From the NCBI RefSeq assembly GCF_001678495.1, contig NZ_JTJL01000065.1:1-32884 (forward strand): a stretch of DNA of 32,884 nucleotides, given 5' to 3'. Position numbers and translations under genes: made by a program. Origin of the DNA: Gallibacterium salpingitidis (lineage in GTDB: Bacteria; Pseudomonadota; Gammaproteobacteria; Enterobacterales; Pasteurellaceae). Shown here in pieces: positions 17,012 through 29,067 of the stretch. Under the pieces are notes generated by a model. The model saw only the letters and a list, made by a program, of their open reading frames with translations, searched no databases and was not told the origin of the DNA. How positions within the stretch are numbered: the stretch's first letter is position 1; each line of letters begins with the position of its first letter.

Positions 17012-17940
17012 TCAGCACTCAACTCCAAAATTTTAACCACTAGTTGTGAAAAACTATAACCTACAACCTTAGCTGCCATTGGGAATAAACTATGGCTAGT
17101 CATACCCGGATTAGTATTCACTTCAACTAATCTAAATTGTCCTTCGGCATCAGTCATCACATCAATACGGCTCCAGCCACGACAGCCAACAATATCATAA
17201 GCTTGTTTCACTAACTGACGTAGTTCATCTTCTCTTGCATCACTTAAACCTGATGGGCAGAAATATTGAGTTTTATCTGAAATATATTTTGCTTCGTAAT
17301 CGTAAAACTCACCTTCTGGTTTAATTAAAATTGAAGGTAACACTTCACCATCTAACACTGGCACTGAGAATTCTTCACCAGCTAACCACTCTTCAATCAG
17401 TACAGTGTCATCATGTGTAAGCGCTAAATCAACCGCTGCTGCTAACTCTTCAACTTTTTTTACTTTAGTTAAACCAACGCTTGAACCTTCTAGTGATGGT
17501 TTTACCATCAATGGTAAACCTAATTTATCAACAATCGCTTGTGCATTTAATGCAGCTCGAGTTTCACGAGTCACAATTTCCATTTCGGCAACTGGCAAAC
17601 CAACTGCTTTCCACAACAACTTAGTACGCATCTTGTCCATAGTTAAGGCTGATGCCATCACCCCGCAACCTGTATAAGGAATGCCAAGTTGTTCTAGTAA
17701 ACCTTGCAAAGAACCGTCTTCTCCACCTCGTCCATGCAAAATATTAAAGACACGCTCAAACCCTTGTTTTTTTAGTTCTTCTACTGGGAAAGTCTGCGGA
17801 TCAACCGGATGTGCATTAAATCCTTCGGAACGTAAGGCTTCTAATACTGCAGCGCCAGAAACTAATGACACTTCACGTTCTGCAGAGTTACCACCTAATA
17901 ATACGGCGATCTTTTGTTGTTTTAGTTGTTGAATGTCCAT
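17008..17940 (-). CDS. ddlB: D-alanine--D-alanine ligase
   Basis: An ATP-grasp enzyme that joins two D-alanines for the lipid II stem peptide. It has 310 residues. Visible are [17 protein letters not shown] (13-29) with the first substrate glutamate, [12 protein letters not shown] (about 69-80), the ATP-grasp lysine region [15 protein letters not shown] with the SSVG omega loop, [11 protein letters not shown], and the metal site [10 protein letters not shown] near residue 276. Its ATG abuts the murC stop (TAA then ATG), with GGAG inside the end of murC. I use ddlB rather than ddlA because of its place in the dcw cluster. Confidence 0.97.
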   Translation of the reverse strand: MDIQQLKQQKIAVLLGGNSAEREVSLVSGAAVLEALRSEGFNAHPVDPQTFPVEELKKQGFERVFNILHGRGGEDGSLQGLLEQLGIPYTGCGVMASALTMDKMRTKLLWKAVGLPVAEMEIVTRETRAALNAQAIVDKLGLPLMVKPSLEGSSVGLTKVKKVEELAAAVDLALTHDDTVLIEEWLAGEEFSVPVLDGEVLPSILIKPEGEFYDYEAKYISDKTQYFCPSGLSDAREDELRQLVKQAYDIVGCRGWSRIDVMTDAEGQFRLVEVNTNPGMTSHSLFPMAAKVVGYSFSQLVVKILELSAE

Positions 17941-19383
17941 TTATTTGCTCCATAACTCAACAAGATGACGAGATAACTTACTTACGCTTCCAGCACCTTG
18001 AGCCAAAATTAAATCACCATCTTGTAGGACTTGATCCATAATCTCTGGTAATTGTGCAGGATCAGCAAGGAAAATTGGGTCAATTTTACCTAAATTACGA
18101 ATAGAACGACATAAAGAACGGCTATCTGCTCCAGTGATTGGCGCTTCACCAGCCGGATAAACATCTAACATAATTAAGACATCGACTTGCGATAACACTT
18201 GTACAAAATCATCAAATAAATCGCGAGTACGGCTATAACGATGCGGTTGGAAAATCATCACAATACGTTTATTTTCCCAACCTTGACGGGCTGCCTGAAT
18301 GGTAACATTCACTTCTGTTGGGTGATGACCATAATCATCAATCAACATCACTTTACCATTTGGACGAATAAAAGAACCCAGTTGGTCAAAACGTCTGCCT
18401 GCACCTTGGAAATCAGCTAACGCCGCCAAAATCGCTTCATTACTAATACCTTCTTCTTTTGCCACCACCAAAGCTGCGGTTGCATTTAATGCGTTATGAC
18501 GTCCTGGTACATTTAACAATACTTCAATCTTTTCACCATTTGGACAAATCACAGTGTAATGCCCTTGGAAGCCGGTTTGGCTATAGTTCTCAATACGATA
18601 GTCTGCATGTTCACTAAAGCCATAAGTAATCACTTGGCGTCCAACTTTGGCAGTTAAAGTCTGCAACACTGGATCATCAGCGCACAATACAGCTAATCCA
18701 TAAAATGGCAAATTATGTAAGAAATTAATATAGGTTTGTTTCATTTCTTCAAAATCGCCATGATAGGTATCCATATGGTCTGGTTCAATATTAGTCACTA
18801 CCGAAACCATTGGTTGTAAATGCAAGAAAGAGGCATCACTTTCATCTGCTTCCGCAATTAAATAACGGCTTAAACCAAGATGAGCATTGGTGCCTGCTGA
18901 CTTAACCAATCCCCCATTAACAAAGGTCGGGTCTAATTTTGCTTGTGCATAAATCATTGCAATCATCGCAGTTGTTGTGGTTTTACCATGTGTACCAGCC
19001 ACTGCAATGCCATGACGGAAACGCATAATTTCTGCCAACATTTGTGCACGCTGAATAACTGGAATACGCGCTTCACGCGCTGCTGCTACTTCTGGATTAT
19101 CAGGTTTAATCGCGCTTGATACCACCACTACACTCGCACCTGAAATATTGGTTGCTGCATGTTGTAAAAAGATTTTTGCGCCTAAACTTGCCAACCGCAA
19201 TGTCACTGCATTCTCTTGAATATCCGATCCAGTAATATGGTAACCTTCATTCAGTAACACTTCTGCAATACCACCCATACCAGCACCGCCAATACCAACA
19301 AAGTGAATCTGTTTGACGCGGCGCATCTCTGGGATCACCATACGCACTTGATGTTGAAAATTTTCTCTAATTTTATCGTCCAT
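17941..19383 (-). CDS. murC: UDP-N-acetylmuramate--L-alanine ligase
   Basis: The first amino-acid ligase of peptidoglycan precursor synthesis, adding L-Ala to UDP-MurNAc with ATP. It has 480 residues. The Rossmann-like N-terminal domain starts [15 protein letters not shown] (27-41), the ATPase loop is GTHGKTTTT (130-138), and the C-terminal domain has [10 protein letters not shown] and [12 protein letters not shown]. Length equals the usual gammaproteobacterial enzyme to within about ten residues. It starts 9 bases after the murG stop and its stop abuts ddlB. Confidence 0.97.
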   Translation of the reverse strand: MDDKIRENFQHQVRMVIPEMRRVKQIHFVGIGGAGMGGIAEVLLNEGYHITGSDIQENAVTLRLASLGAKIFLQHAATNISGASVVVVSSAIKPDNPEVAAAREARIPVIQRAQMLAEIMRFRHGIAVAGTHGKTTTTAMIAMIYAQAKLDPTFVNGGLVKSAGTNAHLGLSRYLIAEADESDASFLHLQPMVSVVTNIEPDHMDTYHGDFEEMKQTYINFLHNLPFYGLAVLCADDPVLQTLTAKVGRQVITYGFSEHADYRIENYSQTGFQGHYTVICPNGEKIEVLLNVPGRHNALNATAALVVAKEEGISNEAILAALADFQGAGRRFDQLGSFIRPNGKVMLIDDYGHHPTEVNVTIQAARQGWENKRIVMIFQPHRYSRTRDLFDDFVQVLSQVDVLIMLDVYPAGEAPITGADSRSLCRSIRNLGKIDPIFLADPAQLPEIMDQVLQDGDLILAQGAGSVSKLSRHLVELWSK

Positions 19384-19392
19384 GTAATTCTC

Positions 19393-20442
19393 TTATTTTG
19401 TAACTGAAATAATTGTTTCTGCGACTTGTTGTGCCGCTTTTGGTGCTGCTTTCGTTTGAGCCTTTTCCGCCATTGTCAATAACGTTTGGCGATCCCATTG
19501 TTGTAAATATGCCGCTACTTTCTCTGCGGTTAATTCAGCTTGTTCAATAATTGCTGCTGCGCCGGCATCAGCTAAATAGCGTGCATTTAAATACTGTTGG
19601 CGATCTTTATGTTGGAATGGTACAAAAATCGCTGGTACCCCTGCTGCGGCAATTTCACAGACAGTCAATGCACCAGAACGGCAAATCACTACATCTGCCC
19701 ACGCATAGGCTGCCGCCATATCATCAATAAAATCACTCACTTCTACTTGGGCATCAGGTGCATAAAGCGCGCGAATTTGCTGACTATTACCTTGCCCAAC
19801 CTGATGACGAATAATAATGCTATTGCCTAATTTTTCTGCAACTTTTGGCATCAATAAATTCAATACTCGTGCACCTTGGCTACCACCAAACACCAAAATC
19901 CGTAAAGCACCTTCTCGATTATTAAAACGTTGTTGCGGTGTTGGCAAACTAAACATATCTGCCCTAACTGGATTACCGACAACTTCAGCATCTGGAAAAG
20001 CATTAGGAAAAGCTTGTAATACTCGAGTAGCAATTTTCGCTAATAATTTATTGGTTAAACCCGCCACCGCATTTTGCTCATGCAAAATAACAGGTACGCC
20101 GCACAATTTTGCTGCTACACCACCAGGGCCAGAAACATATCCCCCCATCCCTAATACCGCATCAGGTTGATAGGCTTTGATAATTTTTTTCGCCTGCGAT
20201 ATTGCTCTCACAATTTTAAATGGTGCTTTTAATAAAGCCAATAAGCCTTTACCACGTAGTCCTGAAATTTCAATAAAGTGAATCTTAATACCATGTTTAG
20301 GCACTAAGTCGGCTTCCATACGATCTTTGGTACCCAGCCATTCAATCTGCCAGCCTTGTGCTTGTAAGACTCGTGCAACAGCAATCGCTGGAAAAACATG
20401 ACCGCCAGTTCCTCCAGCCATAACTAATAAACGTTTTGTCAT
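19393..20442 (-). CDS. murG: UDP-GlcNAc:undecaprenyl-PP-MurNAc-pentapeptide GlcNAc transferase
   Basis: A peripheral membrane GT-B glycosyltransferase that turns lipid I into lipid II on the cytoplasmic face. It has 349 residues. The N-terminal glycine-rich loop [10 protein letters not shown] (10-19), the second loop [11 protein letters not shown] (about 100-110), [12 protein letters not shown], the C-domain loop [11 protein letters not shown] and the UDP-GlcNAc site [23 protein letters not shown] are all seen. It starts 9 bases after the ftsW stop. Nothing is unusual except a somewhat Ala/Gln-rich C-terminal end. Confidence 0.97.
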   Translation of the reverse strand: MTKRLLVMAGGTGGHVFPAIAVARVLQAQGWQIEWLGTKDRMEADLVPKHGIKIHFIEISGLRGKGLLALLKAPFKIVRAISQAKKIIKAYQPDAVLGMGGYVSGPGGVAAKLCGVPVILHEQNAVAGLTNKLLAKIATRVLQAFPNAFPDAEVVGNPVRADMFSLPTPQQRFNNREGALRILVFGGSQGARVLNLLMPKVAEKLGNSIIIRHQVGQGNSQQIRALYAPDAQVEVSDFIDDMAAAYAWADVVICRSGALTVCEIAAAGVPAIFVPFQHKDRQQYLNARYLADAGAAAIIEQAELTAEKVAAYLQQWDRQTLLTMAEKAQTKAAPKAAQQVAETIISVTK

Positions 20443-20451
20443 AAATTACTC

Positions 20452-21627
20452 TTAATCATCTCGTAAATGTGCATGCCCACTTGCTAACCGATTCTCATGA
20501 TCGATCCGCATTAAAATACCAATCGCAATACACATAATAATTAAACTTGAACCACCATAACTGATTAGTGGGAATGTAAGACCTTTTGTTGGTAATAAGC
20601 CAATAGTTACGCCCAAATTCACGAAACCTTGGAAGAAAATCCAGAATGCAATACCAAAAGCAAAAAAGCCACGAAATTTAGCTTCTAATTTTAACGACTC
20701 TTTACCAATTTTTAAGGCACGAAATACCAAAGAAAATAGTAAAAAGACAATGACTAACACACCAATAAAACCAAATTCTTCACCAATAATGGCAAGCACA
20801 AAGTCAGTATGTGCCTCTGGTAAATATTCTAATTTTAAGATGGAATTACCTAATCCTTGACCAAAAAACTCCCCGTTACCAAATGCCATTAATGAGTTTG
20901 ACAATTGATAGCCTGTACCAAAAGCATCGGCAAAAGGATCCATATAAGAAGTAACCCGCTTCATTCGGTATGGCGAAATTACAATTAAAAACATTAATAA
21001 GCCTGCGCCAGCTCCAATCAGCAAGAAAAACTGGAAAATTTTTGCGCCGGCAATAAACAACATACCAAATGTAATGACGAATAATACAACACTACTTCCC
21101 AAGTCCGGTTGCAACAGCAAAAACAAAATTAAGATACTGCAAACAATGGTCGGTCGTATAAAGATAAGTTGTCGTGTTGTCACTACATCATATTTGCGCA
21201 CAAAAAAGCTGGAAAGATAACAAATTAACGCTAATTTCGCTAATTCAGCTGGCTGGAAATTAACAAAGCCTAATGAAATCCAACGCGTTGCCCCGTTAAT
21301 ATTACGACCAACAATTAACACCACTATCAGTGAACATAGCGCAATTAAGTATAACCACGTGCTCCATTTTTCCCATTTCTCCATTGGAATTTGCAGCACA
21401 AAAAAGAACATCGCCAATCCAGTAATAATATAAATACCATCACGGATCGCAAAATAGAGCGGGTCATTATACAGCTTTGCTGCAGTAGTAAATGATGCCG
21501 TTGTTACTGCAACAAAACCAATAAATAATAGAATAATGAACAATAAAAATAAGGTACGATCATATAAAGACGATTGCGGTGTAATACGTCCCCAGCGCCA
21601 AAAGCCATCTTTTATTCTCGATAACAT
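20452..21627 (-). CDS. ftsW: Septal peptidoglycan polymerase FtsW (SEDS)
   Basis: A polytopic inner-membrane glycosyltransferase of the SEDS family that polymerises lipid II together with FtsI. It has 391 residues, about ten membrane helices and a polar N-terminal tail of about 25 residues. Family marks are GRNINGATRWISLGFVNFQPAE (about 107-128), LLQPDLGSSVV (about 171-181), the large periplasmic loop with SYMDPFADAFGTGYQL and YLPEAHTDFVLAIIGEEFGF (about residues 270-288, including the catalytic-region Asp), and ISYGGSS near the end. It lies between murD and murG, which identifies it as FtsW rather than RodA. Confidence 0.97.
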   Translation of the reverse strand: MLSRIKDGFWRWGRITPQSSLYDRTLFLLFIILLFIGFVAVTTASFTTAAKLYNDPLYFAIRDGIYIITGLAMFFFVLQIPMEKWEKWSTWLYLIALCSLIVVLIVGRNINGATRWISLGFVNFQPAELAKLALICYLSSFFVRKYDVVTTRQLIFIRPTIVCSILILFLLLQPDLGSSVVLFVITFGMLFIAGAKIFQFFLLIGAGAGLLMFLIVISPYRMKRVTSYMDPFADAFGTGYQLSNSLMAFGNGEFFGQGLGNSILKLEYLPEAHTDFVLAIIGEEFGFIGVLVIVFLLFSLVFRALKIGKESLKLEAKFRGFFAFGIAFWIFFQGFVNLGVTIGLLPTKGLTFPLISYGGSSLIIMCIAIGILMRIDHENRLASGHAHLRDD

Positions 21628-21643
21628 TAAACCTTACCTTTAT

Positions 21644-22957
21644 TTATTGTTTAGCTAAACGAGCAAAATCATTGCCGCGTACTTCAAAATTAGCAAACTG
21701 ATCCCAACTCGCACAAGCTGGTGATAATAGCACCATATCGCCTGCTTGCAACAATGGACGAATCACATTAATCGCTTGTTCCATGGTATCCACAATAACA
21801 CTTTGAGTTGATAATGCCGCTAATGCTGCTTTATCTTGTCCAAAGCAATAACAGAAAATATTAGGTTTATTAATTAGTGGTTTTAAATCGCTAAAATCTG
21901 CTCCTTTGCCATCACCACCAAGTAATAAATATAGACGACCTGCTACTTCCAAACCATTTAAAGCCGCTTGCGTACTGCCTACATTGGTCGCTTTAGAATC
22001 ATTAATCCAACGTACGCCATTTGCTTGATGTACAGTTTGGAAACGGTGATCTAAGCCACCAAAAGTTTGCAATGCTTGCACAATACCTTTTTCAGGAACA
22101 TTAACCGCTTCCGCTAACGCAATAGCAGCGAGTGCATTCATATAATTATGGCGACCACTTAATTTCATTTCCTCAACAGATAATAGGCGTTTAGTTGGCG
22201 TATTGAGATAAGTTTTGCCTGATTCAGTGGTTAAATAATAATCTGCATCTTGTGCGGCAAAACTGAAAACTGTTTGTTGTTCCTCGTGATTATCAGGATA
22301 AGTCAAGCGATCTTCATGATTAACAACAATAGTTTTTGCATTTTGATAAACACGTAATTTTGCCTGACGATAATCCTCTAAATCACGATAACGATTCATA
22401 TGATCTTCGGAAATATTCAAGATCGTTGCAGCAGCTGCTTTTAAACTATAAGTCGTTTCTAATTGGAAACTTGAAAGCTCTAATACATACAAATCACAGC
22501 CTTTATCTAACAAGGAAAGCGCTGGAATACCAATATTACCGCCAATGCCGACTTTTATATCGCCAGCTTTTGCCATTTCATAAACTAATGTGGTTACGGT
22601 ACTTTTACCATTAGATCCGGTAATTGCGACAATTGGCGCTGTTGCTTCACGACAAAATAGTTCAATATCACCAACGATTTCCACACCAGCAGCAACGGCT
22701 TGTTGAATTTCTGGTGTTTTTACTGCAATCCCTGGACTTAAGACAATTAAATCACTGTTAACCAACCATTCAGTATTTAAACTACCTGTATGAACAGGAA
22801 CGTCTGCTGGCAATTGATCTAAACCTGCTGGATGTTGGCGTGTATCAATCACTTGCAATTTAACATTTTTGCCAACGAAATAATCAACACAAGATAATCC
22901 TGTTTTACCTAAACCAACGATAGTGACGGTTTTCCCTGTATAATCCCAATTAGACAT
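21644..22957 (-). CDS. murD: UDP-N-acetylmuramoylalanine--D-glutamate ligase
   Basis: A cytoplasmic Mur ligase that adds D-Glu to UDP-MurNAc-L-Ala. I start it at the ATG at 22957, with GAGGGG about 10 bases upstream, giving [10 protein letters not shown] and 437 residues. A TTG at 22975 would add six residues that include that ribosome site. Motifs are [13 protein letters not shown] (11-23), the ATP loop TGSNGKST (113-120), [10 protein letters not shown] (about 180-189), and [13 protein letters not shown] (about 317-329). Its length is one residue from that of the E. coli enzyme. It follows mraY by 25 bases and precedes ftsW by 16. Confidence 0.96.
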   Translation of the reverse strand: MSNWDYTGKTVTIVGLGKTGLSCVDYFVGKNVKLQVIDTRQHPAGLDQLPADVPVHTGSLNTEWLVNSDLIVLSPGIAVKTPEIQQAVAAGVEIVGDIELFCREATAPIVAITGSNGKSTVTTLVYEMAKAGDIKVGIGGNIGIPALSLLDKGCDLYVLELSSFQLETTYSLKAAAATILNISEDHMNRYRDLEDYRQAKLRVYQNAKTIVVNHEDRLTYPDNHEEQQTVFSFAAQDADYYLTTESGKTYLNTPTKRLLSVEEMKLSGRHNYMNALAAIALAEAVNVPEKGIVQALQTFGGLDHRFQTVHQANGVRWINDSKATNVGSTQAALNGLEVAGRLYLLLGGDGKGADFSDLKPLINKPNIFCYCFGQDKAALAALSTQSVIVDTMEQAINVIRPLLQAGDMVLLSPACASWDQFANFEVRGNDFARLAKQ

Positions 22958-22982
22958 TGTTATCTGTCCCCTCAAATACCAC

Positions 22983-24065
22983 TTAACGTAATTTCAACGT
23001 TACTAATCCTAACAACACCAAAATCAAGGAAACAATCCAAAAACGGACAATAACGCGTGGTTCTGGCCAGCCTTTTAATTCAAAATGATGGTGAATCGGC
23101 GCCATACGGAAAATACGTTGTTTTCTTAATTTGTATGATCCCACTTGTAAAATTACTGACAATGTTTCAATAACAAAAACACCGCCCATAATGACTAATA
23201 AAAATTCTTGTCTTACTAAAACAGCAATCGTACCGATTGCACCACCTAATGATAAAGAACCAACATCTCCCATAAATACTTGTGCTGGATAAGTATTAAA
23301 CCAAAGGAAACCTAAGCCAGCACCAACAATGGCAGTACAAACAACCACTAATTCAGCACTGAATTTAATATAAGGAATATGTAGATAATCTGCGAAATTG
23401 AAGTTACCAGTTGCCCAAGCAATTAAGGCAAATGCAGCAGCAACTAATACTGTTGGCATAATCGCCAAACCATCTAAGCCGTCAGTTAAATTCACTGCGT
23501 TACTGGTACCAACGATCACAAAATAAGACAACACAATATAGAACAAACCGAGTTGCGGCATAATTTCTTTAAAGAATGGTACTACCAATACCGTTGCATT
23601 AGTATCTTTACCAATCCAGTACATTCCGATTACGGCAATTAACGCCACAAAAGAGAGCCAGAAATATTTCCAACGTGCAATTAAGCCATCTGTGTTTTTA
23701 CGCACCACTTTACGGTAATCATCAATAAAACCGACTGCACCATAACCAAATAGCACAAATAGCACAAACCACACATATGGATTTTCTAGATTTGCCCATA
23801 ACAAGGTACTAACACCAATAGAGGCTAAAATCATAATACCGCCCATTGTCGGCGTACCACGTTTACTAAAATGGCTTTGTGGGCCGTCATCACGTACAAC
23901 TTGGCCAATTTGCAACATTTGTAATCTGGTAATGACTTTAGGACCAATCCATAAACAGAACAATAATGCAGTTAATAACGCTAAAATTGCACGAACAGTA
24001 ATATATGAAAAGACATTAAAAAAAGTGTGATACTTGACTAAAAATTCACTAATCCAAACTAACAT
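22983..24065 (-). CDS. mraY: Phospho-N-acetylmuramoyl-pentapeptide transferase
   Basis: A polytopic inner-membrane enzyme that moves phospho-MurNAc-pentapeptide onto undecaprenyl phosphate, making lipid I. It has 360 residues, the same as E. coli, with about ten membrane helices. Conserved cytoplasmic loops are [12 protein letters not shown] (about 65-76), [14 protein letters not shown] (about 115-128, with the DD pair), [10 protein letters not shown] (about 190-200), [12 protein letters not shown] (about 264-275) and the [15 protein letters not shown] histidine loop near 320-334. The start overlaps the 3' end of murF by 7 bases. Confidence 0.98.
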   Translation of the reverse strand: MLVWISEFLVKYHTFFNVFSYITVRAILALLTALLFCLWIGPKVITRLQMLQIGQVVRDDGPQSHFSKRGTPTMGGIMILASIGVSTLLWANLENPYVWFVLFVLFGYGAVGFIDDYRKVVRKNTDGLIARWKYFWLSFVALIAVIGMYWIGKDTNATVLVVPFFKEIMPQLGLFYIVLSYFVIVGTSNAVNLTDGLDGLAIMPTVLVAAAFALIAWATGNFNFADYLHIPYIKFSAELVVVCTAIVGAGLGFLWFNTYPAQVFMGDVGSLSLGGAIGTIAVLVRQEFLLVIMGGVFVIETLSVILQVGSYKLRKQRIFRMAPIHHHFELKGWPEPRVIVRFWIVSLILVLLGLVTLKLR

Positions 24066-25453
24066 TGTCCAAAACCTTTAAATGCTTCCACAATCTCTTC
24101 CATTTTCATTGAACGAGATCCTTTCACTAATAATAAAATTGTTTTTCCTGCCTGCAGTTGTTCTGTTACATATTGTTGCAACGCAGTAATTAACTCTGCT
24201 TTCTGTTGATAATGTTCGCCGCCACAACGAGCACTAATAGCTCGGCTATAATGGCCAAAACTAAATACTTTGCTTAAATTTGCTTGATGTGCTGCTTCAG
24301 CAACTTGTTGATGGCATTGCTCTGTACTTTCACCCAACTCCGCCATATCTCCGACTGCTAAAATTTTGATCGCTTGTGTTGCTTGTTGTAACACTGCAAT
24401 GGCTGCTTTTAATGAATCCACATTGGCATTGTAAGTATCATCCAAAATAGTAAATTGCGGATTCACTATAACAGGAAAGAGTCTGCCTTTTACTCGTTTA
24501 CCTGCGGCTAAGCCTGCTTTAATATCTTGTAACGAAGCGCCCAAAGCTAACGCTAAAGAAGCTGCTGCTAACGCATTGCTGATATTATGTTCCCCTAAAT
24601 AAGGTAAATCGATTGCAATTTCTCCTTGTGGTGTACATAACACAAAATGATAACCTTCGGCATAAGGTGTTATCGCTTTCGCATAGACATCAGCTTGTGC
24701 TGAATTGATCGAAAATTGTTGGATAGGATGATGGCCAATATTTTGCTGCCAGAAATTGAGATATTGACAGTTTGCATTAACAATCGCCACACCGTTTGAC
24801 GTTAAACCTTGATAAATTTCGCCTTTTGCTTTAGCAACACCTTCCACTGAGCCAAATCCCTCTAAATGCGCTGGCGCGACATTATTGACTAAAGCTACGT
24901 CTGGACGTGCTAATTGTGTGGTATAAGCAATTTCACCTGCATGATTAGCACCAAGCTCAATCACTGCATAACGGTGTGCATTAGTTAAACGTAATAGCGT
25001 TAATGGCACCCCAATATCATTATTAAAATTACCTGCGGTAAACAATACTTCATCTGGTGAATTCACCGTATGTTGCAAAATCGCGGCAGTCATCTCTTTT
25101 ACTGTTGTTTTACCTGATGAACCTGTCATCGCAGCCACTTTAGGATTGACTTGTAATCTTACCCAAGCGGCTAATTGTCCTAATGCTTTTTTTGTATCTG
25201 CAACCACTAATTGCGGTAATGGAATATTAGGGTTAGCTTGTTCTACTACCAAAATCTTTGCGCCTTGTTGATACACGCGATCAAGAAATTGGTGAGCATC
25301 AAAACTTTCTCCCCTTAAGGCAAAAAAAATACTGCCGCAACAATTTGTGCGGCTATCAGTTGTTACACTATCTACTTCAATGTCAGCTTGAGGTGGGTTA
25401 ATTTCTTGTGCAGCTAACAACTTACTTAAAGTAGAAAAATTAATTGTGATCAT
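24059..25453 (-). CDS. murF: UDP-MurNAc-tripeptide--D-Ala-D-Ala ligase
   Basis: The last cytoplasmic Mur ligase, adding the D-Ala-D-Ala dipeptide made by DdlB. It has 464 residues. The N-terminal substrate domain has [16 protein letters not shown] (33-48), the ATP loop is [13 protein letters not shown] (109-121), and [10 protein letters not shown] (about 165-174) and [14 protein letters not shown] (about 332-345) are present. A run of eight T in the SIFFAL codons (minus strand) is the longest single-base run I saw in a coding region here. It begins 27 bases after murE. Confidence 0.96.
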   Translation of the reverse strand: MITINFSTLSKLLAAQEINPPQADIEVDSVTTDSRTNCCGSIFFALRGESFDAHQFLDRVYQQGAKILVVEQANPNIPLPQLVVADTKKALGQLAAWVRLQVNPKVAAMTGSSGKTTVKEMTAAILQHTVNSPDEVLFTAGNFNNDIGVPLTLLRLTNAHRYAVIELGANHAGEIAYTTQLARPDVALVNNVAPAHLEGFGSVEGVAKAKGEIYQGLTSNGVAIVNANCQYLNFWQQNIGHHPIQQFSINSAQADVYAKAITPYAEGYHFVLCTPQGEIAIDLPYLGEHNISNALAAASLALALGASLQDIKAGLAAGKRVKGRLFPVIVNPQFTILDDTYNANVDSLKAAIAVLQQATQAIKILAVGDMAELGESTEQCHQQVAEAAHQANLSKVFSFGHYSRAISARCGGEHYQQKAELITALQQYVTEQLQAGKTILLLVKGSRSMKMEEIVEAFKGFGQC

Positions 25454-25480
25454 TTGTTATTCTTCTTTATGTTATTTGTG

Positions 25481-26947
25481 TTATGTCAATCCCAGCAATC
25501 GTGACACAATCTCACGATCAGAAAAATGGTATTTGGTTTGTCCAATAATTTGGTAATCTTCGTGTCCTTTGCCTGCTACCAAAATAAGATCATTTGGTGC
25601 TGCTTGTGAAAAAGCATACTCTAATGCCTGTTCACGGCGATGAATTATAGTAGCGTTATTTGGAAAGTCTAGCCCTTGTACAATATCATTTATAATTGCG
25701 GCAGCATCTTCAGTACGCGGATTATCGTCTGTAATAATCACTTTATCCGCCAATCGTTCCGCAATCTTCGCCATCTGTGGACGTTTACCTTTATCACGAT
25801 CACCACCGCAACCAAACACACACCACAATTGTCCATGGCAATGTAATTTAGCCGCTAATAATGCTTTTTCTAACGCATCTGGTGTATGTGCGTAATCTAC
25901 AACTGCCGTTGGTCGGTTTTCGGCAGTAAAGCGTTCCATTCTGCCGCAAACACCTTCAAGTTGAGAGGCGGTAGCGCTTAATTGCGCTAAAGAGTAGCCC
26001 AATGATAATAGCGTTGCAGTAGTAAGTAATAAGTTAGCGACATTGAACTCACCAATAAGTTTGGAATGAAAAGTGGCATCACCCCAACTAGAAGAGAAAT
26101 GAATCGTGGCACCTTGTGGGTGATATTCAATACGTGTAGCTTTTAACCATTGTGAATGGTTGGGTTGGAATCTTGCATTTAAACTCACTGCAACTGCATC
26201 AGGCAATTCTTGCAGCCATTGTTGTCCCACTTCATCATCAGCATTAATAATACGTTGTTGTACATCTAATTCAGTGAACAATATTTTCTTGGCGGCGGCG
26301 TATGCAGCTAAAGTGTGGTGATAATCTAAATGATCGCGGCTCAAGTTAGTAAATACCGCAGCATTAAAATGTAACGCTGCAACACGTTGTTGTACCAAAC
26401 CATGTGAAGAAACTTCCATTGCCACAAAATCTGCGCCATGCTTAACAAAATCTGCTAAATTACGTTGAATTTCTACCGCAGAACCTGTGGTATTAGTTGC
26501 TGGTTTAATTTGTTGATAGAAACCATTACCAATGGTACCCATCACCGCACTACATTTACCAAGTAAATGAGTCCATTGAGTTAATAAATTTGCAATCGTG
26601 GTTTTACCATTTGTACCAGTTACTCCCACTAATGTTACTTGACTAGAAGGCTGCTGATAAAACTCACCCGCCAATTGGGATAATTGCTTAGCTAGTTGAT
26701 AAACATAGATAACAGGAATATTGTTCTGCCAAGTTAATCGCGCTTTATCTTGTACATCTTCACTCTCTAAAATAATCGCTGCAGCGCCAGCATCAATCGC
26801 TTGTGGTACAAATTTTCTACCGTCAATTTGATGTCCAATTAAGCCGACAAAAACATCCCCTTTTTTTACTGCTCGGCTATCTAATTGCATTTCCTGTAAT
26901 GGTTGATCTGGTAAGGTTAAATTAAAGTAACGGCTTAAGCGCTGCAT
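25481..26947 (-). CDS. murE: UDP-MurNAc-L-Ala-D-Glu--2,6-diaminopimelate ligase
   Basis: A Mur ligase that adds the third stem amino acid. It has 488 residues. The ATP loop GTNGKTT (111-117), [10 protein letters not shown] (180-189), [10 protein letters not shown] (201-210) and the segment with the modified lysine (AAAKKILF, 218-225) are seen. DNPR (408-411) followed by TE is the specificity motif for meso-diaminopimelate, so the wall is of the DAP type. It starts 11 bases after the ftsI stop. Confidence 0.97.
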   Translation of the reverse strand: MQRLSRYFNLTLPDQPLQEMQLDSRAVKKGDVFVGLIGHQIDGRKFVPQAIDAGAAAIILESEDVQDKARLTWQNNIPVIYVYQLAKQLSQLAGEFYQQPSSQVTLVGVTGTNGKTTIANLLTQWTHLLGKCSAVMGTIGNGFYQQIKPATNTTGSAVEIQRNLADFVKHGADFVAMEVSSHGLVQQRVAALHFNAAVFTNLSRDHLDYHHTLAAYAAAKKILFTELDVQQRIINADDEVGQQWLQELPDAVAVSLNARFQPNHSQWLKATRIEYHPQGATIHFSSSWGDATFHSKLIGEFNVANLLLTTATLLSLGYSLAQLSATASQLEGVCGRMERFTAENRPTAVVDYAHTPDALEKALLAAKLHCHGQLWCVFGCGGDRDKGKRPQMAKIAERLADKVIITDDNPRTEDAAAIINDIVQGLDFPNNATIIHRREQALEYAFSQAAPNDLILVAGKGHEDYQIIGQTKYHFSDREIVSRLLGLT

Positions 26948-26958
26948 TTTGATTTTCC

Positions 26959-28725
26959 TTAATTATCTCGTTGATTTTCACTCTTTAGTGTATCAATACG
27001 TACAACGCGTTTTGCACTCTTAACCTCACCTTCAATACCATCAGGTGTAATATTTTTTGCACGTAAAGTATGTCCCATAATCTTTGAGAATACTGGCGCA
27101 GAAATTGCACCACCATAATATTTACCTGCGGTTGGATTATTAATCAAAATTACCAATGCAAATTGAGGATCACTCGCCGGTGCGATACCAGCTGTATAGG
27201 CAATATATTTATCCACATATTGGCCATTTTCCAATTTTTTCGCTGTACCTGTTTTAATTGCCACACGATAACCCGGTACCGCAGCAGCAATACCACCACC
27301 ACCCGGTTGTGCAACGCTCTCCATCATTTTCACCACTTCACGAGTCACTTTTTCTGAATAAATACGCTCTCCAATTACTGGTGGATCGACTTTTGTAATA
27401 GAAAGCGGACGATAGACACCAAAACTACCCAATGCCACATAAGCACGTGCCAATTGCAAAGGTGTTACGGTTAAACCATAACCATACGCCACTGTAGCAC
27501 GTTCAATATCTGCCCAGCGTTTACGATTTAATGGTAAAGTCCCTGATTGTTCACCAACCAAACCTAAATTAGTCGGCATACCAAAACCGGCTTTGTGATA
27601 AGTATTCATCAATACAGAAATTGGCATTTGTAAGGATAGGCGGCTTACCCCAACGTTACTCGATTTTTGTAGAATTCCTGTAATGGATAATTCATTACGT
27701 GGTGCCACGTCACGAATAGTATGCCCATTGACCACAAACGGTTTAGTGTTAATCACTGTATCTGGAGAGATGATCTTTTGTGTCAATGCAGTTAATACCA
27801 CAAATGGTTTTACTGTTGAACCTGGTTCAAAGGTATCGGTAATCGCACGATTACGGCGTAATTCCGCTTGTGAACCAAAAATACTATTTGGGTTATAAGA
27901 TGGTGCAGTTGCCATTGCTAAGATTTCACCAGTACTAATCTTAACTAACACCGCCGTACCTGATTCCGCTTTGTTTTCTGCTACTGCCTTTTTAATTTCG
28001 CGGAATACCATTGATTGCAAATGACGATCGATACTTAATGTAACATCGTGAGCATCATATTTTTGCGTACTAGAAATATTCTCAATAATATTACCCGATT
28101 TATCTCGACGATAAGTTTTAGAACCTGATTTGCCAATTAATAAGGAGTCAAAACTCTTTTCAATCCCTTCAATACCTTGTCCATCAATATTGGTATAACC
28201 TAATAATTGTGCAGACTCTTCCACAGTTGGATAAAAACGGCGATATTCCTTGCGCATAGAAATACCAGTGATTTTTAAATCACGAATATATTTCGCCATT
28301 GTTGGTGAAATTTGGCGATCTAAATAGACGAAACGAGATTTAGGATTTTTATTTAAACGATTGATAACATCTGATAATGGGACATTCAATGTTTCTGCTA
28401 AACGCTGCCAACGTTCTTTTTCCATCAATGAATTTTTTTCAAAAATTTCTTTTGGATCGGCAATAATTGAATAGTTTTCAACACTCACCGATAACAATTC
28501 ACCATTACGATCAAGAATATCACCACGAATATAAGGGATTTGTTCAGTACGCAATGAACGTTTATTACCTTCTGCAATATAAAAATCAGCATTAATTAAT
28601 TGAACATAGGCTGCTCTTGCAATTAATGCAATTAAACCTGCAATAATGAAGACTATCGCAAAAATATAGCGTCCTTTAGAAAAACTACTTGTTTGTTGTA
28701 ATGATTTCTTTTTGACCCTTACCAT
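26959..28725 (-). CDS. ftsI: Septal transpeptidase FtsI (penicillin-binding protein 3)
   Basis: A class B penicillin-binding protein that cross-links septal peptidoglycan with FtsW. It has 588 residues, with a short basic cytoplasmic tail, one membrane helix (about 20-42), the pedestal domain with [12 protein letters not shown] (67-78), and the transpeptidase domain with the active-site motif STVK (Ser303), SSN (355-357) and KTGT (491-494). After KTGT the sequence reads [13 protein letters not shown]. By my alignment from memory, Lys496 and Asp505 occupy the places of Arg517 and Asn526 in Haemophilus influenzae, two sites known for beta-lactam resistance changes. The ribosome site before the ATG is weak. 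It follows ftsL by 21 bases. Confidence 0.97.
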   Translation of the reverse strand: MVRVKKKSLQQTSSFSKGRYIFAIVFIIAGLIALIARAAYVQLINADFYIAEGNKRSLRTEQIPYIRGDILDRNGELLSVSVENYSIIADPKEIFEKNSLMEKERWQRLAETLNVPLSDVINRLNKNPKSRFVYLDRQISPTMAKYIRDLKITGISMRKEYRRFYPTVEESAQLLGYTNIDGQGIEGIEKSFDSLLIGKSGSKTYRRDKSGNIIENISSTQKYDAHDVTLSIDRHLQSMVFREIKKAVAENKAESGTAVLVKISTGEILAMATAPSYNPNSIFGSQAELRRNRAITDTFEPGSTVKPFVVLTALTQKIISPDTVINTKPFVVNGHTIRDVAPRNELSITGILQKSSNVGVSRLSLQMPISVLMNTYHKAGFGMPTNLGLVGEQSGTLPLNRKRWADIERATVAYGYGLTVTPLQLARAYVALGSFGVYRPLSITKVDPPVIGERIYSEKVTREVVKMMESVAQPGGGGIAAAVPGYRVAIKTGTAKKLENGQYVDKYIAYTAGIAPASDPQFALVILINNPTAGKYYGGAISAPVFSKIMGHTLRAKNITPDGIEGEVKSAKRVVRIDTLKSENQRDN

Positions 28726-28746
28726 TGTAGTACCCAGTTATCTAAT

Positions 28747-29067
28747 TTATTCAATAATTAATACTTCTTGTTCATCTTGCGTCGATTGCATACCTAGTTG
28801 ACGAGCGATCCCTTCGATTCTAGTACGATCGCTCAATGCACTATCTTCTAAGCGCAAATTCAATGCCTCACTTTGTAATGCTTGATATTCTGTTTGTAGC
28901 TGATTTTTTTCATTAATTGCTAAACGGGTTAAATGGGTAATCCATACTGTTGAAACTGCCGTAATTAATAATGCAATCAATAACAACATCACCGTTTTAT
29001 TCGCTTGGAAAATATCATCTACAATAATTCGCCATAATGGGTAGCGATCATAAGTTTTAAAAATCAT
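28747..29067 (-). CDS. ftsL: Cell division protein FtsL
   Basis: A small bitopic divisome protein that forms a coiled coil with FtsB and binds FtsQ. The 106 residues show a short cytoplasmic part, one membrane helix (about 25-46) and a periplasmic heptad-rich stretch (about 50-80) rich in Leu, Gln and Glu, ending with GIARQLGMQ. Sequence conservation in this family is low, so the call rests on topology and on its position between rsmH and ftsI. It overlaps the rsmH stop by 4 bases. Confidence 0.93.
   Translation of the reverse strand: MIFKTYDRYPLWRIIVDDIFQANKTVMLLLIALLITAVSTVWITHLTRLAINEKNQLQTEYQALQSEALNLRLEDSALSDRTRIEGIARQLGMQSTQDEQEVLIIE

Noticed and set aside
19597..20170. Two plus-strand open frames inside murG
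   Set aside because: Shadow frames opposite a conserved enzyme gene.
25321..25330. Eight-base A/T run in murF as a phase-variation tract
   Set aside because: murF is essential, the run is short, and such runs are expected in AT-rich DNA.
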